Positions 38,401 to 51,485 of a stretch of 64,000 nt of DNA are shown here, one piece after another. This stretch comes from Omphiscola glabra (Eukaryota; Mollusca; Gastropoda; Lymnaeidae). The notes beneath the pieces were generated by a model. That model was not told the DNA's origin. It saw only the letters and a list, made by a program, of their open reading frames with translations, and made no database searches. The stretch lies in NCBI GenBank assembly GCA_964017045.1, contig OZ024806.1:25965503-26029502 (forward strand), read 5' to 3'. A program made the position numbers and the translations under genes. Position 1 is the stretch's first letter. Each line of letters opens with the position of its first letter.

Positions 38401-40042
38401 TGCGTAGAAAATTTATTGAAAATATTAAACTAAGCGTGGTATAAAGGTGCTTGGAATATTATTGAATTTTAGGGACTTGCAAAAAATGTGTGTTTTAGTA
38501 CATAGGCGTCTACCATCCCGTGAAGGATTCATTAATGCTTAGAAAAAATTAAGGGCGGGAGGGGGATTTGTTACTTTTATTTTGCCCCAGGTAGCGCAAG
38601 ATACGCCTAAGTTAAAGAACGAAGCAGTGAATTCGATAAATAATTAACATTCTTCAGTAAATACATATCAGTGGGACGGAATTACGGAATAGAGTGTGAA
38701 ATTGTGTATGAGGATAACAATATCTTTCAACTCATACGTATTACTGTCATAAAAAGAGGTGATATATTTTTTTAAAAATGTATTTTGCACCAAATCAGAA
38801 AGTATAGTTCAAGGACATTGACAAACATTGGGTAAATTTACATTTGTGTAGAAATACCTAAAAAAAATTAAAAAACCGAATCGCAGGTGAAAATTTAATA
38901 TTTAAAATAAAGCCGTATTTTTTCCTTTAAATTTCATGGGCGTGGACAAAGATGAGTTAAGACTTTCTTTTAAAATATTGCATTCATTTTTTTTTCACTC
39001 TCCGAAAGTAAAGTTCCTGGGAAAAGAGTGTGTACAATTCTATGAGATTAATAATATTTCTTTTTTAAAAAAGTCACCCTAGACTGTTATAGACTTGAAA
39101 GTCGGTTTACATTTTTAAACATTTAAATTACAGAATTATGTGTTCTAACATTGAACAATACTATAATAAAGAAGCTAGGGAAAAGTTCGGGTAACGTTTT
39201 AATCAAGATACCATTTTATCTAATACCTTTAATGTAAGAGATATTTACAATGCTATACACAATTTTTGCTTTAAATTTTAGGACATGCTTTTTTTTTCAA
39301 ATTTTAGAGAGAAAAAAATGTTTGAGTTCAGAGGCACAAAAAGGGGTAGGGTAAGCCTATCTTATATATCATATTTTCTAGTATATCTGTATGTAAGACT
39401 TGGTCTAAGTTCTCCATCTACTATTAAGTGAATAAGTAAAATAAAGTTTAGGCAAAACTGAAAAAAAAAAATGAACGGAACAAAACAACGAACTTACGGA
39501 CAGCGAACAAACAACAGAAAAAAACAGAAATAATTTTTTTTTAAAAAGCACTTAGCTGAGAAGTAGTATTTTAGAGGGCAGCAAAAGAATTGTGCTTAAC
39601 GTTCTCTTCTTTATCATCCATCTTAAAGATCCGAAAATTGACAAAAATATCGACCAAACATTTCCTGAGATTTTTGTAACATATTTTATTAATTTATTTT
39701 AAAAATAGCGTCAGTAAAATTTCAGTACAAAATATGTTGATATAAAAATGTAATTAAAATGCAATCGCAGTCACGTAAGATCTGATAGCGTGACATGTGA
39801 ACAACAATTTATTTTCTCACAAATCAAAACAAGAGAGTTTATTAGCATCAAGCACACATTAAAAGCCGAAATAATTTTTTTATTTATTTAAAATGTTATT
39901 TTGTTGAATTATCTTATAAAAGTAGCAGCCGACCAATACTTAAAATCATAGCATCAATCGATGAGCTAGCAACCAATGTCAAAAAAATTCTAAAACTTAA
40001 ACACGAAGTAGTGACCTAAACAGAGGTGGGAGATTCCGGCCA
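35486..40042. other. Long spacer 3' of gene C without recognised genes
   Basis: The stretch is AT-rich with short frames only. Two minor items stand out. A 14-residue LINE-like peptide (LTYGELAEGARLIG) is encoded around 38037-38090 on the plus strand. A possible small inverted-repeat element lies at about 38500-38612 (TAGGCGTCTACC against ATACGCCTA). The distal end should include the 3' UTR of gene C. Confidence 0.4.
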
Positions 40043-40399
40043 CTAGTGTTTGCTGTTCAACAAGTAGGCGACGCCGCTGAATGTCAGAACGAGGCCCAGA
40101 GACGACATTAGCTCGGATACCCCTGAAATATAAAGGGGTAAAAATCATTTGATGACCCACCGAAGTAACGTCTTAATAGCTGACGTAAATGTATGGTTTC
40201 TGCAACTATTCGTTTTTTAAGGTTATACAGAGATGATAGTTAGCTACATATATGTTACTATTATTGAAATGTCACTGCCACTTCATCAATACAAAATCAA
40301 TTTAAAAATCCTCTTGATACAACTAAGGACTTTATTGAAATGATAACATATTCACATAATAAAGAGTCCTTTAAGTAATAATATCATCTACGGTACAGG

Positions 40400-40456
<57 letters not shown>

Positions 40457-43400
40457 AACAGCTAAAATAAGGACATAGAAATTTATTTCGGATAATGTAT
40501 TGTTTTTGGTAATTTAATATGAAGAGGACGTTAATTAGATTATTGTTGATGTCATGCGCAGAAGTACAGCAGGGACGAAGAAAGAAGAACTGTGAACGTT
40601 TGGCTTTTGCCACCATACATTGTTTTTATCTGATAACTTCGTGTAGTATATTCGAATGAATTGAGAGATTTATTTGTGTGAAGGAATAATACAGTACATA
40701 TTATCTTTCCTCCAGTGTAGGAGATTTATTAATATTGTGCATTGTGACAAGTTGGTAAATAAAATATAGTGATGTCAAATCTGTACCTTTTGCCTCGTGT
40801 TTTGGAATATATTGTGATAACTGTAAAAGGGATTCATTAATAGGAATACAGCTACAAGTTAATACATCCAGTCTACAAGTAAATATAACTTCAGCATTAC
40901 AAATAAAGTTGTTGTTACATATATATATATATATATATATATGTGTATATATATTCACATCTATATTGATTAGATATATCTGCTCTCGTCTTAACATATA
41001 TTTCATAATTTATTAGATAGAAGTATCACAACAAAGACCTTTCAACACGGCAGCCTATCGTTCTTGTCAGTTTTATCAATACATGTGGGTGTCTCAATCG
41101 ATTCTATCTGACATAAAATTAGCATGCACAAAAGACATACCGTTAAATTCGCAGTGACGTTAATAATAATAAATGTTTAGGATAAAATAGGAAATATACG
41201 CGTGCCTCAGTACGTGTGTGTGGTGTTGAGATTGATTCAATTTATAAGTCTAAAAATATGCTTTTTGGGTTTTTTTTTTACAATTTGATAGCCCTTTTAA
41301 GGCCGTCTTAATATATAGATATATATTTGTCATATTGTTTTCTTTTAATTTAGTACTTGATCGAGCACAAAAAATACAATTACGGGAAGGGAGGGGTGGA
41401 TTGTAAAGGGCCATGTTCCTTTTTATTTGGTATTAATAAACCATTGTTTAATTTTTTGCAATCATAACACACAAAAAAATTATGTACGGGGAATTGTTAC
41501 CGGGCAAATGTTACCAGGACAAATGTTTCCAGGACAAATGTTACTTTTTCCACTTTATTACATCTCCCATTTTGCACTTGATACATATCAGAAATTTAAA
41601 TACTATCTGTACTTAATTCATGATTCATTTTGTCAATTCGTCTCTTCGTCCGTAAAGCACTGGCAATACGAATATTGTAATGTTACATATAAAATGGCAA
41701 TCTCTGAATTGCAACGCGGAGATGGAATCCCGTAGGCGGATAACATTGACACAGTGAAAATTCGTTCAACTCCTGTAACACGTACATGTGCCAAGCTGTA
41801 TGAGCCACACATGCTGTTCATCGGGTTATTTAGGTGCGTGGAGAGATGCGATTCGGTGCCAACGGAACCAGCTTATCATAAAATAATTTCGTCATGCGAA
41901 GTCACTTTCTCTTCACACTGTGACGTCTACATCATCGTCACATTGCTACCGACGGATACCAGAACAAATGTATTTATAACGCAGAATGAGCTTTTATTTT
42001 CAAGCCTGAAAATATCTTGTTCCCTTATTTGGTTTCCTTTTATAGTAAGAATACAACGTTTAAAGCCACTTACCCGAGCAATCATAAAGACACATTTTAG
42101 CTTTCACCAATTTAGTGTATTTCTCTGCGATGAGTTTTTCGTCAGATGTGCATGATGAGTTAGACTCAATAGTACTCAGACAGGACTTAAAGTCTGACAA
42201 AAAGCTGTAATTAAAAAGAAAAGAGTATTGATGAGAATTCTTTAAAATAAATTTTAAAAAAACAATCGTCGATGCTGATTGCATTCAGTTAGCTTTCTAA
42301 AAGTGTGAATTGTGTCTAGAGTTGTGATGAGACAGAACGGATGCTTTGTGAATTGTGTCTAGAGTTGTGATGAGACAGAACGGATGCTTTGTGAATTGTG
42401 GATAGAGTTGTGATGAGACAGAACGGATGCTTTATGAATTGTGGCTAGAGTTGTTATTAGAAAAGACAGATGGTTTGTGTCTTTGAAATGCTAACTTTAA
42501 AATTGTCTGACATTAGAATTGTAAAGGTTTAAAATTATATTTTGGAAAAGAAAAGTTCCATTAGTAATCAATAAAAACAAACTAATCTGTAATCAGCTGT
42601 GTTTATTTCCCAAAGCCAAATCTTAAACTATGTCGAATGCATCACTTGTGTAGAAAGCGTAAATCTCAAACTATGCTACTTTGAAATACTCATTGGTATT
42701 AAAGTGATTCCAACCTTAAACAGTGTACTCCATTTTCTAAACACTGAATCACATTTGCTAAACTGTTCCATTGGGTGATATTAAACACATACATTAGCCT
42801 ATGTTATATCCAAAGAACAGTGGTGAACTGTTTCATCGATATAATATATTTATTAAGCATTTAAATACTGACACCCATCTGTTTTAGATACCGGGTACAT
42901 ACAATGTAATATCTAAATTACAGATTCTTTCAATGGCTGTTCATTCCAAGGTGTCCCCTTATAATTATCTCATTGTCTTAAAATATTTATATTAAGTATA
43001 GACATACCTGAGAATTTAGACTTGAACATACTTGAGAAGCTAGACATGGACATACTTGAGAAGCTAGACATGGACATACTTGAGAAGCTAGACATGGACA
43101 TATTTGAGAAGGCAGACATGGACATACTTGATAAGGTAGACATATACATACTTGAGAAGCTAGACATTGACATACTTGAGAAGCTAGACATGGACATACT
43201 TGAGAAGCTGGACATGAACATACTTAGAAGCTGGACATATATATATACTTGAGAAGCTGGACATGGGCATACTTGAGAATCTGGGCATCAACATACTTTA
43301 AAAGCTGGACATGTACATACTGAGAAGATGGACATACTTGAGAAGGTGGACATGGACATACTTGAGACGTCAGAAATTGACATACTTGAGAAGCTGGGCA

Positions 43401-45691
43401 TGAACATACATAGAAGCTGGACATATGCATACCTGATAAGCTGGACATAAACATAGCTGAGAAGCTGGACATGGATATATTCGAGAAGCAGGAAATGGAA
43501 ATATTTGAGTCCATGCAATTGAACGCTTGTAATTAATCTAAAGAGCCTAACTTTCTTTCCTCATTGACCTACTAAAGTTCTTGTAAACTTTATCTTTGTT
43601 AAATTTGTTAGTTAACTAGTTGTATCGGAGCCACCCGAAGAAAGCTGTACATAAAATTAAACTCACTCGCATGTCTCGATGATAGGTTCTGTACAGTTAG
43701 GACATACACCCGATGTCATATCCATGTTTGCTGAACAGATATAACGAAAAATTTAAGATACCATTAATGAAGCAATACATTTACAACAATTTTTAAGCAT
43801 ATGTTTTAGATATGTAACTCTGTGTATGTCTGTTTATTCTAGTCAAAGAAACTGTCGCACGAAAAGTTATAGAACCATATATTCAAAGAGATGATTACTT
43901 CTGGAGTATCTCTTTCAAAACGTGAACAACAAGCCACCCTCTATTTTTTTCACTTCACAAGATATCACACTGTTAAAATGAGGAATTAGTTAAGTTAGGT
44001 GTATAGGTTTAACTAGGTGTATAATTATTGTCTTTAATAATGGCAAGAAAAATAATGACGTAGCTAGAGCATGTGGTGCTTAGATTACAATTTTTGCTAA
44101 TCATTTAAAAGAATCTATAACATTCCATAATGTGCATTCGTTGTACTGAATTCTGTAAAGTTATAATGAATTACATGGCATGTTAAGTTAGAAACCTCCT
44201 TCCTGTTTGTGTAGACTTAGATTCATGATTAACATTCAACAAGTTCAAGAAGACAAAACTGACTGTTATACTCAAATCTAGCAAACTAATCACATCGTTC
44301 CAGTTGCGTATCACTAATATACTGGCAATGTGAATTTAGCCATTAGAAAAATGGTGTATTAACAGGTAACGTGATTATATAATTGTGTTGTTGTTCTTAA
44401 TAAGCCGTCAAAAGCACCAATATTTATTTTTTATTTTTATCCCACTGGGGTTCATTGACCACTGTATGCTGACCTCTGATCTACGATGCCTGTCCCATTT
44501 TCTACACGGGTCATGTATGTTTGCACTTAATATAGAAACGTGTGTAGACTCTAGCAAAGAACGACGTGTTTCAGTGATTGTCTTTAATAATTTATCGTTG
44601 CATGGACGTACTAAGTGTAGACCTAAAATTCATTGGCGGCATCGCACCATTGAGCCCTGCACTGTGCACATTTCAATCCTCACTCCCCTACCCTGAAAGA
44701 AATAACGTCATACTCTTTTTTCCGTCTACACGATGCAAGACAGCGTGCTCCGTAAGGCCTTCTTTACTTCCTGGTCAATACGCCACTGCAGACGCGTTGT
44801 CCTTCGCAGAATTTTAGAAGAGCGTAGAGAACTGGTTCTTTTATTGTCTAACTATTCAATTCGAAAATAATCTCTTCTATATCTTTAGCTTGTGGTGTGG
44901 CTGCTTCCATTTCGATATAACGCGATACATATAATTGCCGACAAATACACTAAATTATAGCTTGTGGTGTGACTGCTTCCATTTCGATATAACGCGATAA
45001 ATATAATTGCCGACAAATACACTAAATTATATTTTTTTAAATAACGGAACTGCGTTTGGTGCGTAAAATTTTCTTTTTGGAAAATGAAATGGTCTAAAAT
45101 TAAATATGGTGTAAAAAAATGTTCGGTTTAAAAGTGGTTGGGACATCAGAATATTAATATAGTTCATGGGCGTGAAATAAAGAGTGGGCAGTGACGTATC
45201 AGGGGTGTAGGGGTGAAGCGAAAATTGGGAATCTTAAATGTGCGTTACTTGAGTTCATGTTTTGTCAAGTAACTTTAGTAGATGGGAAGATCACGCATTA
45301 CTGTAACCAACGTTTGGCGGGCTATATCTAGTTATTATTATTAATTTTAAAGAATAATTTATTAAAAAACGTAAAAGAGGAATCAAGAAAACATACATAT
45401 GAAAAAAATGAACTATACGTTGTAAGCAAAATGAACTATACATTGTATACAAATCCTACTTTGTGTAATTTTACGAACAGAAAAAAAAATAAATGAAGGG
45501 TTGGTTTTACATATGTTAAAGTGTAGTACATATATGAAGCAGTTGTACATAATGATAAGTCAAACATATGGAATATGACTGGATTCATTAAATACAACTT
45601 TGAAATACTCAGTCATTACAAAAGCAACGAAACAGGAAAAATTACCTGCGACAAGGCATAAAGTCAGAAGGATGAGAGTTAGTTTAGCCAT
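40043..45691 (-). CDS. Gene C: small secreted cysteine-rich protein with hydrophobic C-terminal tail
   Basis: This is a complete four-exon model of 321 coding nt (106 residues). Exon 1 (45691-45646) encodes MAKLTLILLTLCLVA. Exon 2 (43730-43667) has C-x2-C-x7-C with an NCT sequon. Exon 3 (42204-42074) has C-x9-C, an NSS sequon, a lysine-rich stretch and CLYDCSG, which gives one cysteine more than the paralogues. Exon 4 (40122-40043) encodes SELMSSLGLVLTFSGVAYLL, then NSKH and TAG. Phases 1, 2, 1 match genes A, B and D. A probable 3' splice site at 45725 (pyrimidine tract, CAG) would join a 5' non-coding exon that starts near a TATA motif at 46300-46293. Introns 1 and 2 contain 72-, 24- and 43-bp tandem repeats. 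The product should be secreted and membrane- or GPI-anchored. Function is unknown. Confidence 0.75.
40400..40454. repeat. (TA)n microsatellite
   Basis: About 27 uninterrupted TA units lie just 3' of the gene C exon 3 side, in intron 3. A shorter TA run occurs at 40918-40942. Confidence 0.95.
41498..41545. repeat. 15-bp repeat, three copies
   Basis: TTACCGGGCAAATG, TTACCAGGACAAATG and TTTCCAGGACAAATG follow one another within intron 3 of gene C. Confidence 0.7.
41765..41970 (+). repeat. Dispersed unnamed repeat family, member 3
   Basis: Shared blocks are CAAGCTGTATGAGCCACACA, GGTTATTTAGGTGCGTGGAG, GGAACCAGCTTATCATAA and CATCGTCACATTG, followed by GACGGATACCAGA. It sits just downstream of gene C exon 3, within intron 3. 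Confidence 0.5.
42305..42470. repeat. 43-bp tandem repeat, about four copies
   Basis: GTGAATTGTGTCTAGAGTTG recurs at 42305, 42348, 42391 and, with changes, 42434. It lies in intron 2 of gene C. Confidence 0.85.
43005..43505. repeat. 24-bp tandem repeat in intron 2 of gene C
   Basis: The unit is ACATACTTGAGAAGCTAGAC plus ATGG, repeated about 20 times with growing divergence to the right. Because 24 is divisible by three, both strands stay open for a while (MDILEKLD on plus, MSMSSFSS on minus). The position between two family exons and the lack of splice signals argue against coding use. Confidence 0.9.
44886..45029. repeat. 72-bp tandem duplication in intron 1 of gene C
   Basis: There are two nearly identical copies beginning TAGCTTGTGGTGTGGCTGCT, at 44886 and 44958. 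Confidence 0.85.
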
Positions 45692-46232
45692 CTTGGATTA
45701 CTTGTGGTCTTTTGAACAAAAGTGGCTGCGGAAAAAAATGGAATTAATACAAATTTGGTGCCAAAAAGGAAAGAGTTAGTATTTAAAGGAACATAGGGGG
45801 GGGATGTTCTTGACTTTATCCCTCCTCCCAAAAACCAAAAACACTACACATTTTACTCAGGGCGCGTGTAGGGGCGGCGGCATGGGGAGGGGGCCATTGG
45901 GTGAATAACTTCGCAGCTTAAAAGACAGCTGTCATCTTTTTTACTGAGAAAAGAATTTTCATTGAAATCCCTCACGCCTCTGCGCCTCTCTAAAATAATG
46001 ACCAATACCAGAAACATCAATAAATTAGACAAAATATTACAAGGATTTTTTTGCGGTGCTGCCTGGTTGCAATTAAGTTTTACAATTTGACCAGAAATGA
46101 AAAGCCGAAAAAAAACCTGGTCAACCATGCGTACAAGAAATACCATTCAAGGGGATATTTCTGAAGGGATTTTTAGAATTGAATGCGACAATACAAGTAT
46201 CAAGAGGAGAGGCCGCACAAATCTCTCTTACC

Positions 46233-46383
46233 TTATCACACTTCTCTGTCAGTGTTGGCTCTCTGGTGTACCAATCACGACAAGAGACACAGTTTTTATA
46301 GCGGCTTGTAACTACCCAAACAACCATTCCCTGACAACCGTTGAGCCTCGTATGGTTACTCAAAATGCCATTCAAGAAATACA
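46233..46383 (-). promoter_or_regulatory. Putative core promoter and 5' non-coding exon of gene C
   Basis: A block at 46266-46383 closely matches 62014-62132 upstream of gene D, including the stretch CCAATCACGA, a TATA motif and CCAACCGTTGA-like sequence. Read on the minus strand, TATAAAAA lies at 46300-46293, so transcription would begin near 46265-46270. A good donor (AAG|GTAAGA) follows with the exon ending at 46232. This suggests a short untranslated first exon spliced to an acceptor near 45725, just upstream of the start codon. Confidence 0.5.
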
Positions 46384-46389
46384 GATTTC

Positions 46390-47625
46390 AAACAAACAAA
46401 AGACATTTGGTCTTTAAGTTTTCGAAGTTCGCTAAAGAGACATTTTACGAGGAAATTACGTACAAATCCTCAGCCCAATCGTTGAGCTTGTTTGTGTTAT
46501 GTCTACCAATCATTTGATGTTTCAAAATTTCAAGCGCGCATTATCAAGTTTGGGACTTGTCATTACACGCAATAGTCATTAGTGCCAGGGATCTATACAA
46601 AATATAAATCAGATGATGCGGGAACGAGAAAACTTGACAGTATTATTTGAATGGCAACTGAAGATTACAAAATAATAAATAATATATAGCATTTCAACAA
46701 GGAAACATCTGGACACGAAACTCTTCTGTCCTATCGAGCGATAAAAAATTGTTCATAACAATTGACAAAAATCACAGTTAATTTTTATTCGCTACGATTT
46801 AATTCATATATTTAAAGGAATAAAACATTTTCAAAAAAAAAATTACCCCAGCGATGCGTTAAAGGAAGGGGGGGGGGAGGGGACAACGCCGGCATGAGGG
46901 TAAACATTCGTCCTGTGCGAAGCACCCGTTCGGTGCCCCCTTCCCTGTCCCTGTATGGCTCCGCTCTTTTTCCGAATACGTCGTAGGCTATAGAGCACGT
47001 ATTACGATGCTATACATGTAGCTAAGCATACGCATTTTAACATGCACATTACTTTAGTCTGTTTTTTTTACGGTACTCTGTTCCATTTCCACATCACTTT
47101 TGGGGTAGTTCATAATCTGTCTCTTTAAGGTAGGAACTATCATTTTAAGAAAAATCATTGTATGAAAATGGATTGTACGAAAAGTTAGAATACCGCTTTT
47201 CAACCCCGGACCCAAGGTAGACACTTACTATAATAAACTAAGGGAATTTAAATATTTACTGTGCGCCCGAAGCGCCCCTACGGCCACGGCGCCCTGTGCT
47301 AGAGAAAAAGTCGAACACCCTAAAGGTCAGCGTTGGGAGGAAAGCCTTACATTTGTAAAAATGAATCCGGAATTTTAAACAAAGAATCTACAAACTTCTC
47401 TCTGCGAACACATTCCTTATTAATCTTCTGAACAAAAATATGTCAGATAACCAGCATCGCAGGATTGAATTATCCACTGCACTGAACCGAGCACCTGACA
47501 AAGGGAAGCAATTACCAAGGGAATCACGTTCGACGTGGAGCACGTGCTACGGGGAGCACGTGCCAATGGGAGCAAATGCCAAAAGCCACTGAACCTAAAA
47601 TTGTTGCACCAAAAGTTAACCCTAT
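46390..47625. other. Spacer upstream of gene C
   Basis: No gene was recognised. A GCGCCC-rich patch at about 47255-47310 resembles the interior of the MITEs at 10667 and 16422, but terminal repeats were not found. Confidence 0.35.
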
Positions 47626-47629
47626 GAAA

Positions 47630-48146
47630 CAAGGGTCACCAAACTACAAACCGCGGGCCAGATCCGTGCCGCGACGTCAGTTTTATCCGGCCCGCCGAGG
47701 GTACTTGAATTTGAAGTCAACACATCGAACAAGATTGACTGATGAACATTTGAAAACAATTCTCTTGATTTGATCCAGCAAATATAAACCAAACATTGAT
47801 GATGTCTTGAAAGCCCTACTTCGATTTCACAAATCTCACGAACCTTTTTTAGCTGCTACTTTGGGAGATTCGAGTATGTGAGCACTAGGTCTGATGTAAT
47901 TATGTTTTTGCTAACGTCGCCTTCTTGATAACATCTTTAGTAAATAAATATGTTGGTTGTCTTCGTTTTTTGTGTATTGCACCCATGATAACATGGAATA
48001 CTAAACTTAATGTTTGCGCCTTTTGTCCCAGAGCTTTCCTTGTGGTTTGCAAGTATTGTACATACAATACATAAGGATTATGCGGCCCGCTCTCGTCATT
48101 TTGTCCAATATCCGGGCCTTCTGTGAAAAAAGTTTGGTGACCCCTG
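47630..48146 (+). mobile_element. Internally deleted hAT element with transposase C-terminal remnant
   Basis: The left end CAAGGGTCACCAAACTAC and the right end AGTTTGGTGACCCCTG form inverted termini. The flanking 8-mers CTATGAAA and ATATAAAA match at six of eight positions. Inside, STHRTRLTDEHLKTILLI is the transposase C-terminus also found at 18180-19260. CpG-rich GGCCCGC motifs lie near both ends. Confidence 0.8.
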
Positions 48147-48844
48147 ATATAAAAGAAAATCTGCTTGTGTTAATGCATTTCAGTAGATAGGAGGTTTCTA
48201 ATAGATTAATTTCTCTTTATAAAATTTCATTTTACTTTGATTGTCGTCTTGTCAACTTGGAAGGCTTTAATCTAATTTGTTGGTTGTTTTCTTATTTCTT
48301 GATTCCCCAATGGGTCTACCATGTTATTTTCTATACTCTTAAATACATACTTTTATTAAAAAATGACCTCCACTCCAATGTTTCACTTTGAAAAACTACC
48401 ACTGTAAAAAAAATTGTTTATATCGCGCGATGTTTCATTTTCTTCTTTCTGTCACTAATGTGTGTGAACTTGTTCAGTGTCAACGGCAATGTATTAAATT
48501 TATTCATTTTCGTCCCTGCTTCATTGTAAATATGATTATTTATTACTTTGCTTTGTAATCCTTTTGCTATCGCTAAAAATGTCTTTCTTTTCAGTAAAGT
48601 GGACCAAAAAATCGCACCCTTTTAAGCATAACCTCCCCCGTGCGTTACGTATTGTCCCGCTCAAGCATTTCACGTAATTTATTCCTACGCTGGGAAACTG
48701 TTCTTCAACATTCTCAATTTCTTAGAAAATTGTTTATTGCATATTTTTTCCTTTAAAAATGGTTCAGTGAGCGTGAGGGGCTTGTTAGGAAAGCAGTGTT
48801 AAATAATGTTAATCTTCACATCAACCTCTCTAAATATAAAAATA

Positions 48845-49105
48845 TTTCGTCTGTACATGAAAAATGTATCCTCTGTACATGAAAAACCTTTTTTATGTAC
48901 ACGAAAAACGTTTCTTATGTACATGAAAAATGTTTCGAATGTACATGAGAAATGTTTCGTATGTACATGAAAAATGTCTCTTATGTACATGCAAATGTTT
49001 CGTATGTATATGAAAATGTTTCGTATGTACATGCAAATGTTTCGTATGTACATGCAAATGTTTCGTATGTATATGAAAATGTTTCATCCTACCATAAAAA
49101 ATGTT
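48845..49105. repeat. 21-22 bp tandem repeat
   Basis: The unit is CGTATGTACATGCAAATGTTT, with variants containing GAAAAATG. The TGTACA palindrome is in most copies. There are about 12 copies. Open frames on the minus strand come from the repeat. Confidence 0.85.
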
Positions 49106-49149
49106 CCGTATTTAATCTTTTTTGAATACAAATAAAATAAAATTTGCTG

Positions 49150-49960
49150 CTTCTAGGGGGGGGGGGGGGGGAAATACATCTTTGTGTATATCATTGAACT
49201 GTTTTCATTTTTTGATCAGTTCCTTAATTGACAACATATGAAATTCATACAATTGATGAATGATAACTAAAAGTCGTTAAGGAAACGTGGGACGATGTGT
49301 TTGTTTTAGAAATAAACCCTTCAACCGATCGACTAACATCTCTCACTCTTCGAGGTATACTTTAGCAGTCGTGCAAGAAAGATGCTGTGCTGAACCAATT
49401 TCAGGATCGCACAGCAACAATATCTTCTGTTAAGGGTTTGCGCGAGGGGGAAATCCTAAAGATTCTCGTATTCCATGTCTTCTCATCTCCGTGTCGTCGC
49501 GCATCATAGTCTTGTGTTTTTGATTAACACGTTCATTGAGCTCCTTGTATTTGACAATGTTAATTACGGACCTATTTGATTACTATGTGTGACGACATTT
49601 TCTTGAATAGGCTTCACGTAAAATGACCTCATCGGTCAGTATGAAGAAGACAAAATGATCACTTTGGTCAGTTGGAGGGAGACCAAATGATCGCTATTGT
49701 CATTATGAGGGAGACCTCATGTGATTAAACCAAGACATAACCGTCCTAATGATCTTAGATCAATGTGGTTTACTGCGCAGAGTCATAGCACAGCACTAGG
49801 ATGACAATGAAGTTCTCTGTATTCAAGTCGACCTTAACGTCAGCTACTATGTTACAACATGCGCCCGGGCTGAAGAAATAGGGACTTGTCACAGGAGACC
49901 GAAGAGGCAGCAATTTTATTGCGGTGTCAACCCCATTACTAGGAAGCTATCCCTTGTGTT
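49150..49960. other. Spacer without recognised features
   Basis: This is unique-looking sequence with a G run at about 49157-49170. No coding or RNA signal was recognised. Confidence 0.35.
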
Positions 49961-49963
49961 CCG

Positions 49964-49969
49964 ATAGAC

Positions 49970-50005
<36 letters not shown>

Positions 50006-50057
50006 GATAGATAGATAGATAGATGATAGATAGATAGATAATAGATAGATAGATAAT

Positions 50058-50091
<34 letters not shown>

Positions 50092-50120
50092 GATAGATAT
50101 ATAGATAGATAGATAGATAT

Positions 50121-50160
<40 letters not shown>

Positions 50161-50234
50161 ACAGATAGATAATAGATAGTGAGATAGATAGTGAGATAGA
50201 TAGTGAGATAGATAGTGAGATAGATAGTGAGATA
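49964..50234. repeat. (GATA)n microsatellite block
   Basis: GATA units are interrupted by ATGATA and, at the right, by a 12-bp variant (GATAGATAGTGA). They span about 270 bp. Confidence 0.95.
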
Positions 50235-51089
50235 TGTGTAGATATTGGTCCTGCTTACACATTTCCTTGGATTGTTTTATATCTTATAAAAACTTTAGAT
50301 CTAGCACCTGATTAATTTCTTTTGTACAGTGAATTTTATCTGGACATTTTTTTTTATTTCCGGGGAATTGTAGCAAGTTTCCTGAGGAAAAATAACCCCC
50401 TTCAATCTAGTTGATTCGTGTCTGTTCATTTTGTCCCATTTAGATCACGTAGATTAAACATGTCCAAACCTATCACCTGGTCTTCCTTGTGCAGGTTTGT
50501 TTTGTTTTTACTTGCTTACCAATTACACGTTTTGGGGAAATTATTTTAAGCTGCTTGTTTATTGTTCCTGGTTCACTACCACTGAACTATCATAATTCCT
50601 TTTACAGCCACGTTTCCCAACATTGAGTGCTTGGTTATAAAAGCCATTAACCACTAAAGTATAATATTAAAGTTTATATTTTTAAAAAGTGTTTTTCCAA
50701 AACGATTCACTTTATATAAAAACAGTGTCATATATATTTCCTAAGTGCAACGGTTCTCTTTGTAAGTAAAAGAAAATAAGTTGATCTACTTTGCATTGTT
50801 CCCACCAGCTGCGTTGAGAGGCGGTATCAGCTGCATGGGAAACCGTTGATTCTCTACAAATATCCTCGAACAGACTTCCTAGTGAGAGACAGATGGATGC
50901 CAACAAAAAGATTCTTGCATACAAATATATACATTTGGAATCTTTTTTTTCGCCAAAAACAACCTGCTTATACTAGTTTTAAAAAAAAATTGAATGATGT
51001 GACGTGATACTAATAATAGTTGTTTCTCGCACAGGGTAAGATTAAAAGCGTTGAAGATTTTTACATTAAAAAAAAAGTGTTAGACTTTC

Positions 51090-51485
51090 TTGATTATTAT
51101 TATTATTATTATTGGTAGTTTTCTATAGCGTGGTACCCCAGCCTAGAGCTTGGCTCACCACGCTGTAAATACAATTTAACAAACATAATCACGAACTTAA
51201 AAATTAACTTACAATAATTTAAAAAAAAACAAAAAACAAAAACAAATGTGTATTCACCCAACCACCCATAACAATTTATATGTGAAGCCATGGACGTTCA
51301 CTCAGCAGCATCGTTTGACGGTCAGAGGGGGAGTCAGTCAGGATAGTAGAGCTTAAAGAGATGTGTTTTGAGTGCAGTTTTGAAGGCTGTGATGGTTGAT
51401 ATATTACGGATGTGTAGTGGAAGAGGAGAATTCCATTGTTTGGGGGCACAGCTGTTCAAATTGGTGACACACTGTGTACACACAC
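51090..51485 (-). mobile_element. 3' end of a LINE with an (AAT)n tail
   Basis: Minus-strand translation near 51460-51345 gives PKQWNSPLPLHIRNISTITA followed by FKTALKTHLFKLYYPD and a stop, the usual C-terminus of many LINE ORF2 proteins. The following non-coding tail contains a GTGGTGAGCCAAGCTC stem-like sequence and ends in ATT/AAT repeats at 51092-51112. Only the 3' end is present. Confidence 0.75.

Noticed and set aside
41427..42155. Two plus-strand frames of 102 and 133 codons opposite gene C intron 3 and exon 3
   Set aside because: They overlap a dispersed repeat and the antisense of a supported exon, with no domain recognised.
50712..50924. A 70-codon minus-strand frame starting with a signal-peptide-like MYARIFLLASICLSLGSL
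   Set aside because: It has no TCCAAGATG start context, no family exon pattern and no supporting neighbours; such frames arise by chance in AT-rich DNA. Transcript data could reopen it.
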